Of a stretch of 52,961 nt of DNA, positions 36,980-46,504 are shown piece by piece (the stretch's first letter is position 1; every line of letters begins with the position of its first letter). Both the position numbers and the translations under genes were made by a program. The notes beneath the pieces are model-generated. The model worked only from the letters and a program-made list of their open reading frames with translations. It had not been told where the DNA came from and made no database searches. Source of the DNA: Psychrobacter sp. Pi2-1 (GTDB taxonomy: Bacteria; Pseudomonadota; Gammaproteobacteria; Pseudomonadales; Moraxellaceae); assembly GCF_904846645.1 (NCBI RefSeq), contig NZ_CAJHBO010000019.1, positions 1 through 52,961 of the forward strand. The letters run 5' to 3'.

Positions 36980-38632
36980 TTAATTGCCAGTTAGCAATTT
37001 ATTGGCAGGATAACTAATTTGGGAGGTTGAACGTATTACTTGTGATTGCTTACTTGGTAAGTCAAACTCCCACGCCACCATGCCTTGATTGTCATTCCAA
37101 TCTCGCTCAGTGACAGGCGGCGTATGCGTCACCGCAACCTTTAAACTATCGTCACGACTGATAGGTTCACTGCCCAGTACTTGTAAGCGTACGCTACGAT
37201 TGTGCTGATTGGTAAACTGATATGCTTTGGTGGTCGTCAGTGTTTGCGTACGGTTTAGCACACCTTTTTCACCTTGCTTATCTTCATTGGTCAGCTCTTT
37301 TACGAGCATATTTGAGTCACGACCAAATCCAATCCCCTGCTCTTTTAGCACTTGATAATTATAACGCGACTGACCCACATAATTGTCATCACGGTACAGC
37401 TGTAGCGAACCATCGACCCAGTCCGGCATCAAAAACGGCGCTGACGCATACCAGTAGGCAGCAGTCTCAACACTTGGCGTACTGCGAATCCAGAGCTTAC
37501 TATTACCTGTCTGCTCGCCAATCACTGTGCGTACGCGTCTCCCGTCACTCGGAATACTGACCAACTGCGGTAAACGATATTCGATAATGCCATTTTTGTT
37601 TTGGCTACTGACCGTGAAACTAGGTAGCGGTGCCATAGCTGCCCCTGCTCCTTTATTATAAGCAGGCTCTTCCATCATAACAGGGGACGCATCCATCATA
37701 GGTAGCTCACGTCTTACTCGAGCATCTTCGCTCTCTTCATACAACGATAGACGTTGCACATACGGCAGTTGCCCTGTCGTACTTTGATTGGGGTTCACGG
37801 TGCTGAGTATCAGTGGTACATTTGTCCAGTTCTCGCCAGTTTGCTGAGCAATAATCGCAGAGGCTGTGATACTTAACTGCTCACTATTTGTGTTTAGACG
37901 AGCTTGATACGCAGGCTCCCAACCTGCACCTTGCACTTGATAATGCAACTTAACGCTACTCGGCGAGCGACTTGCCGTACGTACACTCACCTGTGTCACC
38001 TTGTTAAAGGTCGATGTCGCGCTGCCTGCCATCAGTTGATTAAGCGCGTCTTGGGCACGCGCTTGTCGCTGTTGAATCTCTAAAATTCTTTGGTTAATAC
38101 TGGTCGCTTGATTTTCTATATCGCGGGCATTATTGGCAATCGTGCTATCTGTATTGACTTGCGTGGCTTTGGTCAAATTCTGCAAGTAAGCCTTTGCTAA
38201 CCGTGCCGCTTCTAATTCAGCATTGATATTGGCTAGGGTATTTTGCTGCGTCTGTACCTTGGCGTCACCTTGATACTGACATTGGGCTGCCTGCTCACCT
38301 GTCAGCTCTTCGATACTGACTTCCCCAACGTTGACACTACCTGTCGCCTGTACGCTTAGACTTTCTTTATCCATATAAGGTGACAAGCACGAAAACACCA
38401 CCGTTTGCTCACCGCTACCTGTGATTGGCAATGCGCGCGTCACGCTCGCCAGCCCCTGATAAATAGTCACCTGCTCGACACTACTGGTGGCCGCTTGCGC
38501 CGAAGACAATCCCAAGACGGCACTACTACCAAGTACAAATGGCAGGATAGCAAATCTAGTTATCTGATTAAGCGGCGGTAATACACTGCCATGGCCTGTT
38601 GAGACAGACGAATCCGTTAATTGTGCATTCAT
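36980..38632 (-). CDS. DUF4139 domain-containing exported protein
   Basis: This 550-residue secreted protein has a signal-like segment (about 27-50) ending SSAQA. An N-terminal DUF4140-like strand region (VEQVTIYQGLASVTR) follows, then a coiled-coil with RILEIQQRQARAQDALNQL (about 170-200), then the DUF4139 beta-rich domain to the end (VKLHYQVQGAGWEPAY, ITASAIIAQQTGENW, and the C-terminal WEFDLPSKQSQVIR). Members are sometimes called MuiA-family mucoidy inhibitors; the function is not established. AAGGA lies upstream of the ATG, and the gene diverges from urtA across a regulatory region of about 400 bases. Confidence 0.85.
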   Translation of the reverse strand: MNAQLTDSSVSTGHGSVLPPLNQITRFAILPFVLGSSAVLGLSSAQAATSSVEQVTIYQGLASVTRALPITGSGEQTVVFSCLSPYMDKESLSVQATGSVNVGEVSIEELTGEQAAQCQYQGDAKVQTQQNTLANINAELEAARLAKAYLQNLTKATQVNTDSTIANNARDIENQATSINQRILEIQQRQARAQDALNQLMAGSATSTFNKVTQVSVRTASRSPSSVKLHYQVQGAGWEPAYQARLNTNSEQLSITASAIIAQQTGENWTNVPLILSTVNPNQSTTGQLPYVQRLSLYEESEDARVRRELPMMDASPVMMEEPAYNKGAGAAMAPLPSFTVSSQNKNGIIEYRLPQLVSIPSDGRRVRTVIGEQTGNSKLWIRSTPSVETAAYWYASAPFLMPDWVDGSLQLYRDDNYVGQSRYNYQVLKEQGIGFGRDSNMLVKELTNEDKQGEKGVLNRTQTLTTTKAYQFTNQHNRSVRLQVLGSEPISRDDSLKVAVTHTPPVTERDWNDNQGMVAWEFDLPSKQSQVIRSTSQISYPANKLLTGN

Positions 38633-38842
38633 ACATCATTCCTTAGCAGTAAAATCCATCATGGCAGCCACGCATTGGCTCAACGCGCAAAATAGTAACT
38701 ATCTTAGAGATATTACCGTAGCCGTTTTGCAGGTCTTTGGCAATAAATGCTTTTAGCAGACTGCACTTTTAGCAATAAACGCCTTTAGCGATAAATCTCT
38801 TCATATGGTAGCTCTTCAATTTTAAAAATTTGGTTTTAACAT

Positions 38843-38901
38843 TGCACCATTTTTTTGTTCATCTCCCCTTTATGGTGCAATTTATTAACCATCCTGCACT
38901 A
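38843..38901 (+). promoter_or_regulatory. Cluster of NtrC-like half-sites upstream of urtA
   Basis: TGCACCA (38843-38849) is followed after 5 bases by TTGTTCA, a 5-of-7 match to the second half of the NtrC dyad TGCACCA-N5-TGGTGCA. A perfect TGGTGCA lies at 38873-38879, and TGCACTA (as in the E. coli glnA site) is at 38895-38901. The cluster lies 70-130 bases before the sigma-54 promoter, the usual distance for an NtrC enhancer. Confidence 0.6.
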
Positions 38902-38969
38902 AATTAATGAATATATTAATCAGAACTTAATTATTGCTCAATTATTACTCGATTATTGGCTTTTTTAAC

Positions 38970-38986
38970 TTGGCACGGAACTTGAA
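38970..38986 (+). promoter_or_regulatory. Sigma-54 promoter of the urt operon
   Basis: TTGGCACGGAACTTGAA matches the -24/-12 consensus YTGGCACGrNNNTTGCW except for A instead of C in the -12 dinucleotide. The GG and the GA stand exactly 10 bases apart. It lies about 58 bases before the urtA start. With the upstream NtrC half-sites it predicts induction under nitrogen limitation. Confidence 0.75.
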
Positions 38987-39043
38987 CTCTTAATAGGTGT
39001 TCAGGAACATTATTTTACCTTTTGTATTTATTAGGAGATGTCC

Positions 39044-40396
39044 ATGTTTTCGTTACCAATTTTAGCCAACACTCAAGTAGTAGACCCTCAATCACACGGA
39101 AAAATAAAATCACGTTTTTCGTTACTAGCGGTGGCCGTCGTTGGCAGCTTAAGCCTTATTGGTTGTCAAAAACCTGCTGAAACTGCAGCATCAACAGAGA
39201 CAACCGCTGAAACTAGCACAGAAACGACCACCGAGCCTGCCGCTGATGGCGACACGATCAAAGTGGGCATCTTACATTCGCTATCTGGCACCATGGCCAT
39301 CTCTGAAACTTCTCTAAAAGACACGGCACTCATGACCATTGATGAGATCAATGCCAATGGCGGTGTACTCGGTAAGCAACTCGAACCAGTCGTCGTCGAC
39401 CCTGCTTCTGATTGGCCATTATTCGCTGAAAAAGCCCGCCAGCTACTCACTCAAGATAAAGTAGATGTCATCTTTGGTGGTTGGACATCGGTATCACGTA
39501 AATCGGTATTACCTGTGGTTGAAGAGTTAAACGGATTGATGTTCTATCCAGTGCAATACGAAGGACAAGAGCAGTCAGAAAATATCTTTTACACGGGTGC
39601 GGCACCAAACCAGCAAGCCATTCCAGCGGTAGAGTACTTGATGAGCGAAGAAGGCGGCGGTGCAGAGCGCTTTGTGTTGTTAGGTACTGATTACGTCTAT
39701 CCACGCACCACCAACCAGATTTTAAAGGCATTTCTAAAATCGAAAGGCGTGGCTGATGCAGACATCATGGAAGAGTACACACCATTTGGTTTCAGCAATT
39801 ATCAAACCATCGTATCTAATGTCAAAAAATTCTCAACGGGCAAAAAGACCGCGGTTATCTCGACCATCAATGGCGATTCAAACGTCCCGTTCTATCGTGA
39901 GCTTGCCAACCAAGGTATCAAAGCGTCAGATATTCCAGTCATGGCATTCTCAGTCGGTGAAGAAGAGCTACGCGGTATCGATACCAGTCTGCTACAAGGA
40001 CATTTGGCGGCGTGGAACTACTTTATGTCGATCAAAAACCCAACCAACAGTGCCTTCACCAAACGCTATAAGCAGTATGCATTGGACCAAAAACTACCGA
40101 ATGCTGAAAAAGTCGTGACCAATGACCCAATGGAAGCTACTTATGTCGGTATCAATATGTGGAAGCAAGCTGTCGAAAAAGCAGGTACGACTGATGTCGA
40201 TAAAGTACGTATTAGCATGGCGGGACAAACGTTCGATGCACCTTCTGGCTACACGCTAAAAATGGATGAAGAAAACCATCATCTATGGAAGCCCGTCATG
40301 ATTGGTCAAATTCGTGCCGATGGACAGTTTGATACGATTTTCAAAACGCCAGAAGTCATCCAAGCCCAGCCATGGAGCGAGTACATTCCTAAATAA
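39044..40396 (+). CDS. urtA: Urea ABC transporter substrate-binding lipoprotein UrtA
   Basis: This protein of about 450 residues is a Leu/Ile/Val-binding-type periplasmic receptor for urea. After an unusual 20-residue N-terminal lead it has a membrane segment and lipobox SLIGC (about residue 41), a Thr/Glu-rich spacer, then the conserved IKVGILHSLSGTMAISE (about 78-94). ASDWPLFAEKARQLL, VIFGGWTSVSRKSVLPV and FYPVQYEGQE identify UrtA, as do GDSNVPFYRELANQGI and the end EVIQAQPWSEYIP. The start is set at the ATG at 39044, with AGGAG six bases upstream; the ATG at 39038 overlaps that site. Confidence 0.95.
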   Translation: MFSLPILANTQVVDPQSHGKIKSRFSLLAVAVVGSLSLIGCQKPAETAASTETTAETSTETTTEPAADGDTIKVGILHSLSGTMAISETSLKDTALMTIDEINANGGVLGKQLEPVVVDPASDWPLFAEKARQLLTQDKVDVIFGGWTSVSRKSVLPVVEELNGLMFYPVQYEGQEQSENIFYTGAAPNQQAIPAVEYLMSEEGGGAERFVLLGTDYVYPRTTNQILKAFLKSKGVADADIMEEYTPFGFSNYQTIVSNVKKFSTGKKTAVISTINGDSNVPFYRELANQGIKASDIPVMAFSVGEEELRGIDTSLLQGHLAAWNYFMSIKNPTNSAFTKRYKQYALDQKLPNAEKVVTNDPMEATYVGINMWKQAVEKAGTTDVDKVRISMAGQTFDAPSGYTLKMDEENHHLWKPVMIGQIRADGQFDTIFKTPEVIQAQPWSEYIPK

Positions 40397-40447
40397 CCTG
40401 CCCTAAAAATAAAATGATACTGAAAGTCACATGGATAGTAACTGAAT

Positions 40448-40497
40448 AGTAGGCGGATGGATAAACGACACTGATAACAGTCCTAACGCCTACTTTT
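40448..40497 (+). terminator. Hairpin between urtA and urtB
   Basis: agtaggcg (40448-40455) pairs with cgcctact (40487-40494) and a short T-run follows. Such a weak terminator would keep urtA, the abundant binding protein, more highly expressed than the membrane genes. Confidence 0.5.
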
Positions 40498-40624
40498 CAC
40501 ATTTATTTTCAACACTTATTCTTAACCTTTAAATAACACCAAACCTTATCAACTCTTCTATCGCTTAATCCGTTAAGCAGTAGTGGCTAAGGGTTTGTTG
40601 TCTGTGAAAAACAGGGAGCCGCAC

Positions 40625-42454
40625 ATGCAGCACCATACTTTACGCCCTTTTGTAGGGCCAACATCGTCCAAAAATGGTAATAACCCACAAGCATCAGTCA
40701 GTGAAGTCATGCAGCATGCGGCTCGTTTTTCAATTTATGCGCCTCTGCGATTACTTGCATTGATGGCATTATGCATAACAACCTTCATCACCACAGCATA
40801 TGCGGATCATGATGGTCAGGTACATGACCACGATACGGATACCGCTAATAGTGAGCAATCTTTGCTCACACCTGTCAACGTAGCCACTTCTACTCAAGTC
40901 AGCACCTCAAATATTTCAACAGCAACTTCTACAAGTTCAGGTGATGCCATTCAACAATTCGTGGCGGGCGATTTTAGTAAGCGCCAAGCCATGCTAAGTG
41001 ATTGGCCAGGATCCGTTGAGAGTTTAGATAGTTTGGTTGAATTCATTGCCAATGATGAGCTATATCAAGGCAACGGTGGGCAAACTTATCTACTGAATAA
41101 AGATGACCAGCTGTTTACTTATCCTGATAAAAAAGAAACGGCGGATTGGCCAAGTGATTTATCACAAATCACCCTCACTAATGCCCTTCGCTCAGCGCTC
41201 ATCTTTGGTCAAGCCAAGGTAAAACTAGCATCTGACAAGCCCGCACAACGCCTGCAAGCTGTAGAGATTTTGGCCGATAATATTGACCAAGTAGATCCAG
41301 CCATTATCACCATCGCAACAGCAAATGAGGACAGCGCTAAAGTCAAAAAGGCACTAACTGCACTACAAGCTCGTATTGATTTCAAAAACGGTGACCTGCC
41401 CACTCAGATTGCAGCGGTCAATCTACTTGCAGATAGTGATAGCCCACAAGTATTGGTCGATATCGAGTCTGCCCTCGCGTCTGATGGCTTAGATGCCTCG
41501 CTTAAAGCTGCACTTATCGATGCTGAATCTAGCGTGTCACGGCGTATTGAAATAAGCACATGGACAGGTCATATTTTCACTGGTATGAGTACCGCCAGTA
41601 TTTTACTGCTCGCCGCACTTGGTCTCGCCATTACCTTTGGTTTGCTCGGCGTGATTAATATGGCGCACGGTGAGCTGATTATGATCGGGGCTTATACCAC
41701 TTATATGGTGCAAAACTTCTTTCAAGCTTACATGCCAGATATGGCTGGTTGGTATTTGCTTGCTGCTATTCCAGCTGCTTTCTTAGTCAGTGCCATCATC
41801 GGCATGATTATTGAACGTATCGTGATTCGCCCATTATATGGTCGTGAGCTAGAGACCTTGCTGGCGACATTCGGCGTGAGCTTAATATTGATGCAGTTGG
41901 TACGTATGATTTTTGGTGCTCAGAATGTTGAAGTCAGTAACGTGGCATGGCTCAGCGGTGCCTATCAGGTGTCATCAAGTTTGGTACTGCCTTATAACCG
42001 TATCGCCATTATTGTTTTTACCGTCATCGTCGTGGCGCTACTGGTGTACTTACTCAACAAAACGCGCTTTGGCTTGTTTATACGAGCCGTTACCCAAAAC
42101 CGTCAAATGGCACGTGCTGTTGGTATTCCTTCTGCACGTATCGATATGATGGCGTTTGGTTTGGGCTCTGGGCTGGCTGGTATGGCTGGCTGTGCCCTTG
42201 CTCAAGTCGGCAACGTTGGTCCTGATTTGGGACAAACCTATATCATTGATACGTTTTTGGTCGTCGTTGTTGGCGGGGTCGGACAAGTATGGGGCGCAGT
42301 ATTGGCCGCCTTGGGACTTGGTGTGAGTGGTACGGTGCTTGAGATTGGTATTGGTGCAGTATTGGCAAAGATTGTGTTGTTGGTTCTTGTGATTCTGTTT
42401 ATTCAGAAACGGCCACAAGGTTTATTTGCACTTAAAGGCCGCTTTGTCGAATAA
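40625..42454 (+). CDS. urtB: Urea ABC transporter permease UrtB
   Basis: This 609-residue LivH-type permease has a long N-terminal extension. A signal-like helix ends AYA near residue 60 and is followed by a His/Asp-rich patch (DHDGQVHDHDTD). A soluble domain of about 230 residues with HEAT-like repeats (RLQAVEILADNIDQVDPAI) comes next, and the membrane permease starts around residue 315 (AALGLAITFGLLGVINMAHGEL). GMIIERIVIRPLYGR and VVVVGGVGQVWGA are UrtB hallmarks. The start is the ATG at 40625 with AGGGAG upstream. The N-terminal domain is typical of proteobacterial UrtB, but the His-rich patch is not something I expect. Confidence 0.93.
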   Translation: MQHHTLRPFVGPTSSKNGNNPQASVSEVMQHAARFSIYAPLRLLALMALCITTFITTAYADHDGQVHDHDTDTANSEQSLLTPVNVATSTQVSTSNISTATSTSSGDAIQQFVAGDFSKRQAMLSDWPGSVESLDSLVEFIANDELYQGNGGQTYLLNKDDQLFTYPDKKETADWPSDLSQITLTNALRSALIFGQAKVKLASDKPAQRLQAVEILADNIDQVDPAIITIATANEDSAKVKKALTALQARIDFKNGDLPTQIAAVNLLADSDSPQVLVDIESALASDGLDASLKAALIDAESSVSRRIEISTWTGHIFTGMSTASILLLAALGLAITFGLLGVINMAHGELIMIGAYTTYMVQNFFQAYMPDMAGWYLLAAIPAAFLVSAIIGMIIERIVIRPLYGRELETLLATFGVSLILMQLVRMIFGAQNVEVSNVAWLSGAYQVSSSLVLPYNRIAIIVFTVIVVALLVYLLNKTRFGLFIRAVTQNRQMARAVGIPSARIDMMAFGLGSGLAGMAGCALAQVGNVGPDLGQTYIIDTFLVVVVGGVGQVWGAVLAALGLGVSGTVLEIGIGAVLAKIVLLVLVILFIQKRPQGLFALKGRFVE

Positions 42455-42464
42455 GGAGATTCCT

Positions 42465-43535
42465 ATGATACTGACCAAATTACTGTCTGATACACCGCGT
42501 AGTGCTGTTTTAATTGGCTTATGTTTTGCCGTACTACTGATACTGCCTTGGCTACATCTTATGCCGGAGACATCAGCCTTTCACCTTTCAGCCTACTGGA
42601 TTACCTTGATTGGCAAAATCATGGCACTAGCGATGGTCGCTCTGGCGCTAGATCTCGTCTGGGGCTATGCCGGTATTTTGAGCTTAGGACATGGCCTGTA
42701 CTTTGCCTTGGGTGGTTATGCATTTGGCATGTACCTAACACGTGAGACAGCAGGTGATGGCTTACCGGACTTTATGCGCTTTTTGAGCTGGACTGAGATG
42801 CCATGGTACTGGGCTGGCACGCAGCATTTTTGGTGGGCAGTCGCACTGGTCGTATTAGTGCCTGGCTTGGTTGCTTTTATCTTTGGTTTTTTTGCCTTTC
42901 GCTCAAAAATCAAAGGCGTTTATTTTTCCATCATCACTCAAGCCATGGTCTATGCAGCAGCCTTGCTGTTCTTCCGTAATGAGACAGGCTTCGGCGGTAA
43001 CAATGGCTTTACTGGTTTTACCACCTTACTCGGCTATGACATTACCGCTGCCTCTACTCGTTCAATGCTTTGCTTTGTCACGGCCTTAGCATTGTTAGTC
43101 TCTTATATGGGTTTGCGTCATTTAATGAATCAGCCTTATGGGCGAGTACTTGGTGCGATTCGTGACAGCGAAAACCGCTTGCAGTATTTAGGTTACCGTA
43201 CGTTGTGGTACAAGCTATCCGCTTGGGTGCTGTCCGCCGTCATCGCTGGTGTCGCTGGTGCGCTATACGTACCACAAGTCGGAATTATTAACCCGAGTGA
43301 GATGAACCCAGTGAACTCAATTGAGATAGCCGTCTGGGTAGCGACTGGTGGTCGAGGAAGCTTAATTGGCGCGATTTTAGGAACTGGTGTGGTAAACGCT
43401 GTAAAAACCTACTTTACGGTCGCCTACCCTGAGTTTTGGCTATTGATTTTAGGCGGACTATTCGTCGTCGTGACGTTGTTTTTACCCAATGGCATTATGG
43501 GCTTGTTCGATCGATTCAAAAAGGAGAAACAATAA
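42465..43535 (+). CDS. urtC: Urea ABC transporter permease UrtC
   Basis: This 356-residue LivM-type membrane permease partners with UrtB. The family pattern LDLVWGYAGILSLGHGLYFALG (here split by codon context, about 62-83) and RETAGDGLPDFM are present. FSIITQAMVYAAALLFF, GFGGNNGFTGF and the C-terminal loop NPVNSIEIAVWVATGGRGS are also UrtC features. The start is set at the ATG at 42465 with AAGGAGA upstream, 10 bases after the urtB stop. Its stop overlaps the urtD start. Confidence 0.93.
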   Translation: MILTKLLSDTPRSAVLIGLCFAVLLILPWLHLMPETSAFHLSAYWITLIGKIMALAMVALALDLVWGYAGILSLGHGLYFALGGYAFGMYLTRETAGDGLPDFMRFLSWTEMPWYWAGTQHFWWAVALVVLVPGLVAFIFGFFAFRSKIKGVYFSIITQAMVYAAALLFFRNETGFGGNNGFTGFTTLLGYDITAASTRSMLCFVTALALLVSYMGLRHLMNQPYGRVLGAIRDSENRLQYLGYRTLWYKLSAWVLSAVIAGVAGALYVPQVGIINPSEMNPVNSIEIAVWVATGGRGSLIGAILGTGVVNAVKTYFTVAYPEFWLLILGGLFVVVTLFLPNGIMGLFDRFKKEKQ

Positions 43536-44389
43536 TGCTAAATGATAAACCGTCAACGACTGAACAATCGACCAAAGCGCTATCTGAATATGATCATACT
43601 GATGGACGTGACGGTCTCAGTCACCCCAAAAAATCAGGCGTCGACTTTAGCCATGGTATTGCTCTGTACTTAGAAAACGTGAGCGTTTGGTTTGATTCAT
43701 TTCGCGCACTTAATAATTTATCGCTCTATATCGAAGAAGGCGAGCTACGCTGTATTATTGGTCCCAATGGCGCTGGTAAAACCACGCTAATGGATGTCAT
43801 TACGGGTAAAACCCGCCCTACCGAAGGGAGCGTGTTTTTTGGTCAGACTCATAATCTTGCCAGCTTATCTACCGAACAAATCGCTGAAGCGGGTATCGGC
43901 CGTAAGTTTCAAAAACCTACTGTCTTTGAAAATTTTACGGTGATGGATAATCTGTTACTTGCTGCGCCAAAGGACAAACGTGTGGTTAAAAGCTTGTTTA
44001 ACAAACTCGATGCCGATACTCGCGATACCCTCGACGCGACTCTACAGCAAATTCGCCTGACTGATAAAATCAACAAACCTGCTGGTTTGCTCTCTCACGG
44101 GCAAAAACAATGGTTAGAGATTGGCATGCTACTGATGCAAAGCCCCAAGCTGATTTTGCTTGATGAGCCCGTAGCAGGTATGACCGATGCAGAAACTGAG
44201 CATACCGCCGAGCTGTGTCTACGCCTTAAAAAGAATCATACCTTGGTCGTAGTTGAGCATGACATGACCTTTATCGATGCTATCAGTGAAAAAGTCACGG
44301 TATTGGCACAAGGGGCGATTTTGGCCGAAGGTACGTTAGCTGAAGTGCAAGCCAATGAGGCAGTGATTGAGTCCTACTTAGGTCGATAG
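43535..44389 (+). CDS. urtD: Urea ABC transporter ATP-binding protein UrtD
   Basis: This 284-residue LivG-type ATPase has Walker A IIGPNGAGKTTLMD (about 79-92), the UrtD-typical KFQKPTVFENFTV (about 127), and signature LLSHGQKQWLEIGMLL. Walker B is LILLDEPVAGMTD (about 213), with the switch His in VVVEHDM. An N-terminal polar tail of about 40 residues precedes the ABC domain. The start ATG at 43535 overlaps the urtC stop (TAATG), with AAGGAGA upstream. Confidence 0.93.
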   Translation: MLNDKPSTTEQSTKALSEYDHTDGRDGLSHPKKSGVDFSHGIALYLENVSVWFDSFRALNNLSLYIEEGELRCIIGPNGAGKTTLMDVITGKTRPTEGSVFFGQTHNLASLSTEQIAEAGIGRKFQKPTVFENFTVMDNLLLAAPKDKRVVKSLFNKLDADTRDTLDATLQQIRLTDKINKPAGLLSHGQKQWLEIGMLLMQSPKLILLDEPVAGMTDAETEHTAELCLRLKKNHTLVVVEHDMTFIDAISEKVTVLAQGAILAEGTLAEVQANEAVIESYLGR

Positions 44390-44467
44390 CCGAACGAATC
44401 ATCTAGACGAGCCAAACGAATATTCCCTTTAAAATATTAGAAAAGTTTTAGAGTTTAGGAGACAGCC

Positions 44468-45166
44468 ATGTTACAAGTGAACGATATCAACCAATATTAC
44501 GGCGGCAGTCATATTTTACGAGACGTCTCGTTTACAGCGCCTGTAGGCGCGTGCAGCGTGGTACTTGGACGCAATGGCGTGGGCAAAACCACGCTACTCA
44601 AATGTTTGATGGGGATACTACCGATTAAATCAGGAGAGATTTTGCTTAATGATAAAGACATTAGTAAAATGTCTCCAGAGCAACGTGTCCGAGCAGGTTT
44701 GGCTTATGTACCACAAGGACGCGATATTTTTTCGACACTGACGGTAGAAGAGAACATATTAATTGGTATGGCCAAATTTTCACGCAGCAAGGCAAAGCAT
44801 GTACCCAAACATTTATATGATATTTTCCCCGTACTCGATGAGATGAAACATCGACGCGGTGGTGATTTGTCTGGTGGTCAGCAGCAGCAGCTTGCCATTG
44901 CACGCGCCTTAGCCTCCGAGCCGACTGTATTGATTTTAGACGAGCCAACTGAAGGTATTCAGCCTTCTATCATCAAAGATATTGGCCGAGTCCTACGTGA
45001 CTTGGCTGACAAAGGTGACATAGCGATTGTACTGGTTGAGCAGTTTTACGAGTTCGCCGAAGAATTGGCTGACAATTACACGGTACTATCACGCGGCAAG
45101 GTAGTCTCACAAGGTGCAGGCGACACGATGGTCGAAAATAACGTACAAGATTTGGTCGCCATCTGA
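44468..45166 (+). CDS. urtE: Urea ABC transporter ATP-binding protein UrtE
   Basis: This 232-residue LivF-type ATPase opens with MLQVNDINQYYGGSHILRDV and has Walker A GRNGVGKTTLLKC (about 35-47). The UrtE hallmark AYVPQGRDIFSTLTVEENI is present, with signature DLSGGQQQQLAIARAL, Walker B LILDEPTEGIQPS and the switch His position occupied by Gln in VLVEQFYEF, as usual in LivF proteins. TTAGGAGA precedes the ATG. It is the last gene of urtABCDE; no urease genes follow in this window. Confidence 0.94.
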   Translation: MLQVNDINQYYGGSHILRDVSFTAPVGACSVVLGRNGVGKTTLLKCLMGILPIKSGEILLNDKDISKMSPEQRVRAGLAYVPQGRDIFSTLTVEENILIGMAKFSRSKAKHVPKHLYDIFPVLDEMKHRRGGDLSGGQQQQLAIARALASEPTVLILDEPTEGIQPSIIKDIGRVLRDLADKGDIAIVLVEQFYEFAEELADNYTVLSRGKVVSQGAGDTMVENNVQDLVAI

Positions 45167-45471
45167 TCTCTTTTAATAATAAATGTCATAATACAAATTG
45201 GTAGTGAACGCTCGATAATGCTAAAAATGGCATTTTTATCTCAAGCTAATAGCTACCAAGATTACATATCATCACGAAAACACTCCTTAATTAAAGTCAT
45301 TTTTTTCACCTCACTTCTTATCTCTTTTAACTCTTAGCCTATACATTCTGTACCATCTCAAAAACTCAAATTACTCATACACTCTGATTGGCACCAGAGC
45401 AATTATGTATGCCCAGCGAACGAAATTTGCTATTATAGTCAGCATTTTATTATCAATATTATGATGCCCTT
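45167..45471. other. Intergenic region between urtE and lgt
   Basis: These 305 AT-rich bases contain no gene, no strong terminator and no clear promoter. The start of lgt has no obvious ribosome site. Confidence 0.4.
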
Positions 45472-46356
45472 ATGATGATTCATCCTCAGTACGATCCTGT
45501 AGCATTAGCAGTTGGACCTGTCGAAGTCCATTGGTATGGGCTGATGTATTTGTTGGCATTCGCCGCCGCCTACGGACTGGCATGGTATCGCAGTACCAAG
45601 CGTGAAGGCTGGACGACAGATATGGTCTCTGACCTAGTGTTTTTTGGCGCACTTGGTGTGATATTAGGTGGCCGTGTCGGCTATGTATTGTTTTATCAGT
45701 TCAGCGAGCTACTCCAAAACCCTGCCTATCTGTTCAAGGTCTGGGAAGGCGGTATGTCATTCCATGGCGGTCTGATTGGTGTCATGTTGGGTATGCTGTA
45801 TTTTGCTCGCAAATATAAAAAGACACCTTTCCAAGTGCTCGATTTTGTCGTTCCCTGCGTACCAACTGGTTTATTGTTCGGACGTATTGGTAACTACATC
45901 AATGCCGAGCTATGGGGCCGCGTCTCTGACGGTGGCTATAACTGGTTGACCTACTTTCCGCAGGCCGCTATTGTTGATATGCAGCAGCTACAAGCCAATC
46001 CTGCGCTGCAAGACCTTATGACTGAAGTCAATGGCCAGTACCTGTTGCCGCGTCACCCGTCGCAATTGTATGAAGCCCTTGCAGAAGGTCTACTGTTGTT
46101 TCTATTCTTGTGGTGGTACTCATCGAAGCCCCGTCCTCGGATGGCAGTAACCGGTGTCTTTATGCTTGGTTATGGCTTTAGCCGCTTTATCATTGAGTTT
46201 TTCCGCCAGCCAGACATCGACCAAGGATTCATCTTGCTAGGTTGGATGACCAAAGGTCAGATACTAAGCGCCCCAATGATAATTATCGGTCTGTTCTTGA
46301 TCGGTTACGCCTACAAACGCGGCATCTACGACTGGGGTAAGCAAGCTGCTTATTAA
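45472..46356 (+). CDS. lgt: Prolipoprotein diacylglyceryl transferase Lgt
   Basis: This 294-residue inner-membrane enzyme transfers diacylglycerol to the lipobox Cys, the first step of lipoprotein maturation. The conserved HWYGLMYLLAF (about 22) carries the family His. GGRVGYVLFYQ, the segment WEGGMSFHGGLIGVMLG (about 95-111) and the Lgt signature GRIGNYINAELWGR (about 140-153) are present, as are RHPSQLYEALAEG and the C-terminal REFFRQPD-like EFFRQPD. It serves the lipoproteins seen here (UrtA and two small ones). thyA follows, as in many proteobacteria. Confidence 0.95.
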   Translation: MMIHPQYDPVALAVGPVEVHWYGLMYLLAFAAAYGLAWYRSTKREGWTTDMVSDLVFFGALGVILGGRVGYVLFYQFSELLQNPAYLFKVWEGGMSFHGGLIGVMLGMLYFARKYKKTPFQVLDFVVPCVPTGLLFGRIGNYINAELWGRVSDGGYNWLTYFPQAAIVDMQQLQANPALQDLMTEVNGQYLLPRHPSQLYEALAEGLLLFLFLWWYSSKPRPRMAVTGVFMLGYGFSRFIIEFFRQPDIDQGFILLGWMTKGQILSAPMIIIGLFLIGYAYKRGIYDWGKQAAY

Positions 46357-46504
46357 GCCTACCCTTTTGTGATAAAGGTTGATGACTTAAAATAGGGTAA
46401 GCTGTCAAAACGCTTATCCTAGCAATACTTTCAATAATGACAGTGTATATATCGACTATCCATCTAGCCTGTATGTACTGTCAGCAGTAACTAAAGAGCA
46501 TTTT

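Noticed and set aside
38633..39043. The urtA control region as a divergent NtrC promoter also serving the DUF4139 gene
   Set aside because: No second -24/-12 element was found on the minus strand.
46322..46435. Terminator after lgt (gcctaccc / gggtaagc)
   Set aside because: The arms are short with a mismatch, the loop is long, and no T-run follows.
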